Shown: in pieces, positions 51,478 through 57,148 of the stretch
Position numbering within the stretch: position 1 is the first letter of the stretch
Layout of the letters: the number at the start of each line of letters is the position of its first letter
From: Chloroflexota bacterium
Lineage (GTDB): Bacteria; Chloroflexota; Dehalococcoidia; Lucifugimonadales; Lucifugimonadaceae
Direction: 5' to 3'
Assembly (NCBI GenBank): GCA_029262735.1
Contig: JAJCYY010000028.1
Coordinates: 1 to 57,148 of the forward strand
DNA length: 57,148 bases
Translations under genes and position numbers: made by a program
Notes under the pieces: model-generated
What the model was told of the DNA's origin: nothing
Database searches by the model: none
What the model saw: only the letters and a program-made list of their open reading frames with translations

Positions 51478-53331
51478 CTACGACGTTGTAATCTCGTAGC
51501 CTTCCAGCACATCGCCCTCCTGGTATTCGTGGAAGCCGTCCAGAATGATTCCGCCCTCGAAATTATTGGCGATCTCCCGCACATTTTCCTGCAGGTGCCG
51601 CATCGACGTGATCGCACCGTCGAAGAGCTCTTCGCCCCGCCGCAGCACCCTTATGCGGCCCGTACGCCGCATCACACCGTCTGTGACCCGAACACCGGCA
51701 ACCTTCTCTCGCTTGCCGCGTGGGAATATCTCCAGCACGTTTGCGTGGCCGATAACGACACGGCGTTCCTCAGGCTCGATCAGGCCCTCGACAGCGTCCC
51801 GCACATCGTCAATCAGGTTGTAGATGATGTCGTAGTTCTTGATCACCACGCCTTTCAGCATGGCCTGGCTCTGTGCCGTTGCCTCGATGGTCGTCTCGAA
51901 GCCAACGATCAGGCCGTCAGATGCGGTGGCAAGCAGGACATCCGCCTCGCCGATCTGGCCGGCCGAGGCGTGAATCACCCTGACCTGCACTTCCTCTGAC
52001 GAGAGCTGTTCGACGGAACGCGTGACGGCGTCGACGCTGCCCTGCGTGCCTGCCTTGATGATTACGTTCAGCTCTTTCGCTTCACCGCTGTGCACGCGGC
52101 GCATTACATCAGCCATCGTCGACGCCGAGCGCCCTCCGCGCTGAGCATCGAGCCGCTCCCTCGTCTCGACGAGCGTGCGTGCCGACTTCTCATCATCAAC
52201 CACATCGAGCTGGTCACCGACGATGGGGAGGCCGCTGAGGCCCAGGATCTGGACAGGAGTAGACGGACCGGCCTCTTTAATCTCTTTGCCAAACCCATCA
52301 CGCATCGACTTCACACGGCCGCGCTGGGTTCCGGCAACAACGTTGTTGCCGAGCTTGACCGTTCCTGAGCGAACGAGAACTGTTGCGATGCTGCCTCGGA
52401 CGCGGTCCGTGTGGGCCTCGATGACAACACCGATACCTGGACGGTCCGGGTTCGCCTTGAGTTCCTGCACTTCGGCAACGAGAACCAGCGATTCCAGCAG
52501 CGTGTCTATCCCCTCGTTCTTCAGGGCGGAGACGGGAACCGCAACCACATCGCCGCCGTAGTCTTCGACGATCACATTGTGTTCGGCCAGCTCACCTTTT
52601 ACGCGGTCGAGGTCGGCGCCGGGTGAGTCCATCTTGTTGATGGCGACGACGATGGGCACACCGGCCGCTCGGGCATGGTCGATGGCTTCCTGCGTCTGGG
52701 GCATCACGCCGTCGTCCGCGGCCACTACCAGCACTGCGATATCCGTTACCTGCGCGCCGCTTGCGCGCATTGCCGTGAAGGCCTCGTGGCCCGGCGTGTC
52801 GATGAAGGTGATGCGGTGGCCGTCTTTGTTCACCTGGTAGGCGCCGATGCTCTGCGTGATGCCGCCAGCCTCGGTGTCTACAACCTTTGCGCCGCGGATA
52901 GCGTCGAGCAGCGTGGTCTTGCCGTGGTCGACGTGGCCCAGGACGGTGATGATCGGCGCACGCGGCTCAGTGTTCTCTTCTGTCGCCTGCTCGTCGACGC
53001 CAACGCGTTGCGCGGCTGCGCTCTCTTCGCGGTCACGGGGCTTCAGGACAGGAATTTCAAACAGGGCTGCGACACGGGCCGCGACGTCAAACTCGACCAT
53101 CTCGTTAACGGTGGCGAATATGCCGTTGCGCATCAGACCCTTGATGGTGTCTACATTTGACTTGTGAAGGATCTCGGCCAGTTGGCCCACGGTCAGCGTG
53201 GCTGGAATCTCTACAGGCCCGGACGGCCCTTCCTCGACCGCTACGGCAGCCGCGCCGCGTTGATCGGAGTCGGACGGACCCTGCCTCCGTCGACCTCTCG
53301 GTCTACCGCCTGGATTTCGTCGTCTCGCCAT
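51478..53331 (-). CDS. infB: Translation initiation factor IF-2
   Basis: A 617-residue IF-2, which brings fMet-tRNA to the 30S subunit with GTP. It has a short basic N terminus ([17 protein letters not shown]), the IF2_N-like segment ([21 protein letters not shown]), G1 GHVDHGKT, G3 DTPGHEAF, G4 NKMD, and the C-terminal domains with RVTDGVMRR and the end [15 protein letters not shown]. The N-terminal region is much shorter than in enterobacteria, as in many non-proteobacterial IF-2. It follows ylxR by about 40 bases in the nusA operon. Confidence 0.97.
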   Translation of the reverse strand: MARRRNPGGRPRGRRRQGPSDSDQRGAAAVAVEEGPSGPVEIPATLTVGQLAEILHKSNVDTIKGLMRNGIFATVNEMVEFDVAARVAALFEIPVLKPRDREESAAAQRVGVDEQATEENTEPRAPIITVLGHVDHGKTTLLDAIRGAKVVDTEAGGITQSIGAYQVNKDGHRITFIDTPGHEAFTAMRASGAQVTDIAVLVVAADDGVMPQTQEAIDHARAAGVPIVVAINKMDSPGADLDRVKGELAEHNVIVEDYGGDVVAVPVSALKNEGIDTLLESLVLVAEVQELKANPDRPGIGVVIEAHTDRVRGSIATVLVRSGTVKLGNNVVAGTQRGRVKSMRDGFGKEIKEAGPSTPVQILGLSGLPIVGDQLDVVDDEKSARTLVETRERLDAQRGGRSASTMADVMRRVHSGEAKELNVIIKAGTQGSVDAVTRSVEQLSSEEVQVRVIHASAGQIGEADVLLATASDGLIVGFETTIEATAQSQAMLKGVVIKNYDIIYNLIDDVRDAVEGLIEPEERRVVIGHANVLEIFPRGKREKVAGVRVTDGVMRRTGRIRVLRRGEELFDGAITSMRHLQENVREIANNFEGGIILDGFHEYQEGDVLEGYEITTS

Positions 53332-53372
53332 GAATATCTCTTTTCAATTGCTGACTTTCGCGTGGGCACGTT

Positions 53373-53675
53373 TCACGCTGTTGCAGCAGCCTCTCTCAAC
53401 CGGTCAATGTCATCCTGGACGAGCTCAATTTTGAGCGCCTGTCCAAGTCTAGCTCGAATTCGCCTGTCGCCCCAGTGGCCCTGCCCGTCGGCAGCATCGG
53501 CCGCTTCGCTCGACTCACCCGAAACGCAGACATAGCCGCCGCGACCGTCAAGCCTGCCACTGGCATCCAGCATGACCTCGCCGTCCGGCGTTCTCACGAT
53601 CCTGAGAAGCTCTCTTTTTGGCCTCTTCTCCCTGCACACAACGCAGGTGCGCATGGGAACATGCCTGGTCTTCAT
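53373..53675 (-). CDS. ylxR: YlxR/RnpM family RNA-binding protein (DUF448)
   Basis: A 100-residue protein of the YlxR family: PMRTCVVCREKRPKRELLRIVR with the CVVC pair, then DGRGGYVC with the third Cys. Family members bind nucleic acid, and RnpM acts on RNase P. I chose the ATG at 53675; the frame also reaches a TTG at 53693 just after the nusA stop. Its place between nusA and infB is the standard order in Firmicutes, Actinobacteria and Chloroflexota. Confidence 0.92.
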   Translation of the reverse strand: MKTRHVPMRTCVVCREKRPKRELLRIVRTPDGEVMLDASGRLDGRGGYVCVSGESSEAADAADGQGHWGDRRIRARLGQALKIELVQDDIDRLREAAATA

Positions 53676-53723
53676 GAGCCCCCGTTTCACCAAGAAACTC
53701 TGACGAACGGCGGCGTCTGGAGC

Positions 53724-55286
53724 CTACCTGCGGCCGCCGCCACGACGCCTTGCGCCGCCGCCGCCGCGTCTCCGGCGGCCTTCACCTTGCTCCCGGAAAC
53801 CTGCGATGTCCTCGGCAAAGCGCAGCACACCCGCCTCTTCCGGCTTCTCCTCAGAGGCTGCAGGGCCGACCTGCCACAGGTCTTCGGATGAGACGTCAAT
53901 CGCCTCCTCCTCCTGGGCTTCACGGCGCTCCGCTTCTTCGCGCTCAAGCTCAGCAAGCTCTGCTTCGAGCTTGAGCAGTTCCGCTTCTTCATCAACATCC
54001 GGCACGACGGGCTTTGCTTCATCGACCGCCACGGCGGCCGGCTCAGCCACAGTCTCAACCTCTTCGGCAATATCTGCCCCTGCGGCAATAGCTTCAGCTT
54101 CTGCCACAACAGCGGCCTCTTCGGCCGGTGCCTCCGCTTCTGCTGCCACCGGTGCTTCTGTCTCTTCTGTAGCCGTTGCCGCCTCTGCGGTTTCTGCAAC
54201 CGGCTCCTCAACTGGCTCCGGCTCCGGCGGTGCCTGGGCTGCGGCGTATTGCGCTTCACCCTGGATATCTATCTTCCAGTTGGTGAGCTTTGCCGCCAGT
54301 CTTGCGTTCTGGCCCTCACGGCCGATGGCAAGTGAGAGCTGCCTGTCAGGGACGAGGACGAGCGCTGCCTCGTTGTCTTCGCCGAGCACAACCTTTTCGA
54401 CGGTTGACGGGCTTAGTGAGTTTGCGATGAACCTCTTCGGGTCGTCGTCCCATTCGATGACGTCGATCTTCTCACCAAGGAGCTCATTTACGACGTTCTG
54501 GATGCGGATGCCGCGCAGGCCAACACATGCGCCCACGGCGTCGACACCGACCTGGTGCGAAACGACCGCAACCTTGCTGCGTGAACCTGCTTCGCGTGCG
54601 ATCGCTTTGATCTCGATTACGCCGTTGTAGATCTCCGGAACCTCGACTTCGAACAGTCGCCTGAGCAGATCGGGGTGTGTGCGGGAAACGACGATCTCAG
54701 GGCCGCGCGCCGTTCTCTCAACTCGGAGCACAAAGAACTTGAGTTGCTGGCCGGGACGGTAACGCTCAAACTGCGACTGCTCTGCGGGTGGCAGAATTGC
54801 TTCGGCTCGCCCGAGGTCGACGATTATGTGACGTGCCTCGATGCGTTGGATGGTTGCGGTTAGCACCTCACCGGCGCGGTCGATGAACTCTTCAAATACG
54901 ATGTCGCGCTCTGCTTCGCGCAAACGCTGCATCACGACCTGTTTCGCAGTTTGCGCTGCGATGCGGCCAGGGTTGTACTCAAGCTCACCGGTAACGATGT
55001 AGTCGCCGGCCTGCGCGCCCGCCTGGAGCTCCTGCGCGGCCTCAACGGACACCTGTGCGAACTCGTCTTCAATCTCTTCTTCGACGACGACGTGGCGAAC
55101 CGTGTTTACAGTTACTTCGCCGTCTTCGGGGTCGATCTGGACGAGTACGTCTTGACCTTCGGCCGCAGGGTCACGCTTGTAGGCGGACGCAAGTGCAGCT
55201 TCGATCGCCGATACGACGACTGTATGTGGCAGATTTCGCTCTGCGGCGAGTTGTGTTACCGCAATTAAAAGATCGCTCTTCGCCAT
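53724..55286 (-). CDS. nusA: Transcription termination/antitermination protein NusA with a long C-terminal tail
   Basis: A 520-residue NusA. The core (1-340) has the N-terminal polymerase-binding domain (DLLIAVTQLAAERNL), S1 domain, and two KH domains with GACVGLRGIRIQNV and AIGREGQNARLAAKLTNW. Beyond about residue 345 lies a tail of ~175 residues made almost wholly of Glu, Ala and Val, ending in a basic RRRRGGGGARRRGGGRR. The tail is longer than usual. I chose the ATG at 55286, preceded by AAGGGA; the frame extends to 55520 across a terminator. It leads the ylxR-infB operon; no rimP is upstream. Confidence 0.93.
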   Translation of the reverse strand: MAKSDLLIAVTQLAAERNLPHTVVVSAIEAALASAYKRDPAAEGQDVLVQIDPEDGEVTVNTVRHVVVEEEIEDEFAQVSVEAAQELQAGAQAGDYIVTGELEYNPGRIAAQTAKQVVMQRLREAERDIVFEEFIDRAGEVLTATIQRIEARHIIVDLGRAEAILPPAEQSQFERYRPGQQLKFFVLRVERTARGPEIVVSRTHPDLLRRLFEVEVPEIYNGVIEIKAIAREAGSRSKVAVVSHQVGVDAVGACVGLRGIRIQNVVNELLGEKIDVIEWDDDPKRFIANSLSPSTVEKVVLGEDNEAALVLVPDRQLSLAIGREGQNARLAAKLTNWKIDIQGEAQYAAAQAPPEPEPVEEPVAETAEAATATEETEAPVAAEAEAPAEEAAVVAEAEAIAAGADIAEEVETVAEPAAVAVDEAKPVVPDVDEEAELLKLEAELAELEREEAERREAQEEEAIDVSSEDLWQVGPAASEEKPEEAGVLRFAEDIAGFREQGEGRRRRGGGGARRRGGGRR

Positions 55287-55337
55287 TTCGTCCCTTGCCA
55301 GATCTGCGCTCATCAGTGGAGCGCCACACAAACCACA

Positions 55338-55362
55338 ACAAAAAAGTGGGCCAAGCCCACTT
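55338..55362 (-). terminator. Intrinsic terminator in the nusA leader
   Basis: On the minus strand AAGTGGGC, loop TTG, GCCCACTT is followed at once by TTTTTTGTTG, a textbook rho-independent terminator. It lies about 50 bases before the chosen nusA ATG. It may end transcription of the YrdB-like gene upstream, or act as an attenuator of the nusA operon if transcription starts upstream of it. Confidence 0.85.
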
Positions 55363-55562
55363 CCGTGCCTCCAGCCCGTTTTCGTCGAGCCCGGCTTCCT
55401 AATTCTACCACGATGCGGTCTGCAACGCAGCGAGTTGTTCGCTGCGCGTGCACTCAATTTTCGTGGAAGGTGACTTGCGGACGGTGCAGTTGCGCCGGTC
55501 GGAACGGCGGAATCTGTCACCTGGATGGCGTACGAGCGGGTGACCGGGCTGCGCCAGCCAGT

Positions 55563-55922
55563 TCAGGCTGTATCGGCGCCTGAGGCTGAGTCGATTGTCC
55601 ACAGCCAGCGGAGCCGGTCGTACGACGCGGCATAGTGCAGGACGACTGTCACACCCATGACGGTGGCGAGAAGAGTGTTTGCGGCGTCCTGGAGTGCCCA
55701 TACGGCAATTCCGAAAAATGCCGCTTCCACTGCCAGCCGAATCTTTCCGTTGACGGGGACAACGGTCTTGCCCGATCTGCTGGGATCGTTTCGAACTGCG
55801 AATATGCCCCATGCGGCTGCGGCGACGACGGGAAATCCGATCGTTAGGACTATTCGGGCAGCGCCGTCGATCAGGCTCCATCCCAGATAGGCGACGGCGG
55901 CGAGCGCTGCCATCTCCAGCAC
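55563..55922 (-). CDS. YrdB-like membrane protein (DUF2568)
   Basis: A 119-residue protein with about four transmembrane segments. It resembles the YrdB/DUF2568 family: WGIFAVRNDPSRSGK in the middle is the conserved loop of this family (WxxFxxPDDPSR). Function is unknown. The GTG start at 55922 is the first conventional start codon after a stop, but the family N terminus (NP-NLGVRFVLEMA) continues about 12 codons upstream in frame with no ATG, GTG or TTG, so translation may begin at a rare codon such as ATC or ACG. The gene ends about 200 bases before the nusA-leader terminator. Confidence 0.75.
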   Translation of the reverse strand: MLEMAALAAVAYLGWSLIDGAARIVLTIGFPVVAAAAWGIFAVRNDPSRSGKTVVPVNGKIRLAVEAAFFGIAVWALQDAANTLLATVMGVTVVLHYAASYDRLRWLWTIDSASGADTA

Positions 55923-56360
55923 AAAGCGAACACCGAGGTTGATTGGATTTTGCGCCGTGACTGGTCTCCGGGTGGGTTATTGCGATGAGTGGGCAGTCTA
56001 GCAAGCGGGTCGATGTTGGTTGCAGAGTCGGGTGATGCCTGAGCGAAAGGAACTCGCGTGAGTACGAGGAGTCTCATTGGTAGGTGAGGAGCCGTGTGTT
56101 CCCTGAATCAGTCGAAGGGCTCTTTGGAGTCAGTTGCGCCTGGCACGGTGGTCCGCAATAGAGTCCAGTCGCCTTGATGGATCGGTAGTGTGGGAGTCAG
56201 GTGATCTCGACAAGACGAGTCGCTGCGCAAGAGATGCTTCGACTTCGTTTCACTTCGATCAGTAAAAACCCTGGTGCGTCATGAACTCGTTCCTGCCCGG
56301 TATCCTGATACTTTTCGCCTGTCAGTTTCACGAACAACGGTCGAGGAACGCCAGCCACAA
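55923..56360. other. Intergenic region before the HAD phosphatase gene
   Basis: About 440 bases divergent between the YrdB-like and HAD genes. The first ~40 bases may belong to the true start of the YrdB-like gene. I see no gene, repeat-family module or clear promoter; open frames here are frame shadows. Confidence 0.5.
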
Positions 56361-57029
56361 ATGCCACAACAACCTCAACCTCTCGCCGTGATTCTCGACT
56401 TTGACGGTACGATCACACTCAAGGATATCGGTGATCTCGTTATCGGAAATTTTGGGCGTGAAGGCTGGCGGGCCGCTGATGAGGCGTACGACCGCGGTGA
56501 GATATCGCTACGGGAGCTGTGGGCGGTTGAGGTCGATCATCTCAGGGCAGAAGACCACGAGGCGATGCGCAGCGCGGCGGTCGATGTTGCGGAGATCAGG
56601 CCAGGCTTCAATGAGTTCGTGGACCACTGCCGCAGCAAAAAAACACCATTGGAAGTGGCGTCGAGCGGGATCAGGTTTTACATCGATGCCGTGCTTGAGA
56701 ATGCCGGGGTGCCGGACCTGCCTGTTTCTGCACCGGACGCCGAATATGACGAGCGCGGGCACGGCGTTGTGACTTTTCGCGATGGCCTGGCGGACTGCGG
56801 TATGACGGCGATGTGCAAGTGCGAGCGGGTCTGGCGCCAGAGAAGGCTGGGCAGGCAGGTGCTGTTCGTCGGCGACGGGGCATCAGACTACTGTGCCGCT
56901 CTGCAGGCGGACTACGTGATGGCACGTGCGGCGCTGGCTGGCTACTGCGAACGTGAAGGCAAAGAGTTCACGCCGTTCGATGACTTCTTCGAGGTGCGGG
57001 AGTTTGTCAGGCGGTATTCCGGCTCCTGA
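56361..57029 (+). CDS. HAD-superfamily phosphatase (MtnX-like, HAD-IB type)
   Basis: A 222-residue phosphatase. Motif I is ILDFDGTIT with the nucleophile and acid Asp pair, motif II is VASSGIRFYI, and motif III is FVGDGASDYCAA with the metal Asp residues. The cap is a helical C1 insert between motifs I and II, which places it in the MtnX/phosphoserine-phosphatase-like subgroup. It hydrolyses a small phosphate ester; the substrate is not evident. I chose the ATG at 56361 at the head of the conserved region; the frame begins at 56274. It is followed by repeated octamers that end the window. Confidence 0.88.
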   Translation: MPQQPQPLAVILDFDGTITLKDIGDLVIGNFGREGWRAADEAYDRGEISLRELWAVEVDHLRAEDHEAMRSAAVDVAEIRPGFNEFVDHCRSKKTPLEVASSGIRFYIDAVLENAGVPDLPVSAPDAEYDERGHGVVTFRDGLADCGMTAMCKCERVWRQRRLGRQVLFVGDGASDYCAALQADYVMARAALAGYCEREGKEFTPFDDFFEVREFVRRYSGS

Positions 57030-57060
57030 CGCCACTGCAGCAAACTCTCTGACAGGTCCG

Positions 57061-57148
57061 TTCGCCCGTTCGCCCGTTCGCCCGTTCGCCCGTTCGCCCG
57101 TTCGCCCGTTCGCCCGTTCGCCCGTTCGCCCGTTCGCCCGTTCGCCCG
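57061..57148. repeat. Octamer tandem repeat (TTCGCCCG, eleven exact copies) running off the window end
   Basis: Bases 57061-57148 are 88 bases, exactly eleven copies of TTCGCCCG; a partial copy (GTCCG) precedes them. The array is still running when the window ends. It has no stop codons in any frame. It starts about 30 bases after the HAD stop. It could be a real short-sequence repeat or an assembly end in a repeat. Confidence 0.9.

Noticed and set aside
53806..54630. A 274-codon plus-strand open frame rich in Ser/Ala
   Set aside because: It is antisense to the Glu/Ala-rich tail of NusA, and codon bias alone explains the long frame.
55287..55520. NusA extended to a start at 55520
   Set aside because: It would translate through the intrinsic terminator, and the family N terminus starts at the 55286 ATG.
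55405..56004. A 199-codon minus-strand frame overlapping the YrdB-like gene
   Set aside because: Its product is Arg/Ser-rich without hydrophobic segments, whereas the other frame matches a known membrane family.
57061..57148. CRISPR array
   Set aside because: The repeats are direct octamers with no spacers, and no cas gene is present.

Overview
The window looks like one piece of a chromosome with moderately high GC from an uncultured bacterium. The gene mix points to Chloroflexota, most likely a Dehalococcoidia/SAR202-like lineage. That mix includes a flavin-dependent luciferase-like monooxygenase, an enolase-superfamily dehydratase, a phytanoyl-CoA-type dioxygenase, an acyl-CoA ligase, SDRs, an Ldh-type dehydrogenase and a sulfatase. 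The assignment is inferred from gene content; there is no rRNA or marker phylogeny to confirm it. Many intergenic gaps hold degenerate copies of one modular repeat family.

Layout. 1-650: the 3' end of a repeat-bearing surface protein. 0.75-1.76 kb: an M19 dipeptidase-like amidohydrolase. 2.1-9.9 kb: eight minus-strand catabolic genes (LLM oxidoreductase, alpha/beta hydrolase, PhyH dioxygenase, enolase-family enzyme, AMP-ligase, cupin, SDR). 10.5-13.6 kb: a large alpha/beta hydrolase facing an SQR-like flavoprotein. 13.9-16.7 kb: a three-gene ABC-2 exporter. 16.7-20 kb: a divergent ECF sigma/zinc-finger anti-sigma-like pair, a PlsY-like protein and an MFS exporter. 20.4-22 kb: a HicA/HicB-like toxin-antitoxin pair translationally coupled to a small membrane protein. 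22.2-24.05 kb: ccmC-ccmD-like-ccmE, with a CxxxY-type CcmE. 24.2-38.2 kb: MsrA, a second LLM oxidoreductase, two DHA2 exporters, an Ldh-type dehydrogenase, a sulfatase, a lipoprotein, a CBS protein, a two-component system and an SDR. The second exporter is flanked by a duplicated sulfatase promoter and start.

38.4-57.1 kb is more housekeeping in character: a GIY-YIG-like protein, a coiled-coil DNA-binding-like protein, addB-addA for double-strand break repair, tRNA-Arg(CCG), a cation/proton antiporter, and the conserved transcription/translation operon nusA-ylxR-infB // rbfA-truB on the minus strand. Between infB and rbfA sits a plus-strand gene whose product resembles effectors of extracellular contractile injection systems. 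An intrinsic terminator lies in the nusA leader. The window ends with a YrdB-like membrane protein, a HAD phosphatase and eleven perfect copies of an octamer that run off the end.

The most interesting candidates are the HicAB-membrane-protein triad, the effector-like gene inside the infB-rbfA interval, the direct repeats around the DHA2 exporter with a sulfatase remnant, the reduced and variant cytochrome c maturation set, and the terminator in front of nusA. Starts were chosen mainly from ribosome-binding sites and family lengths, so several are shorter than the longest open frame.
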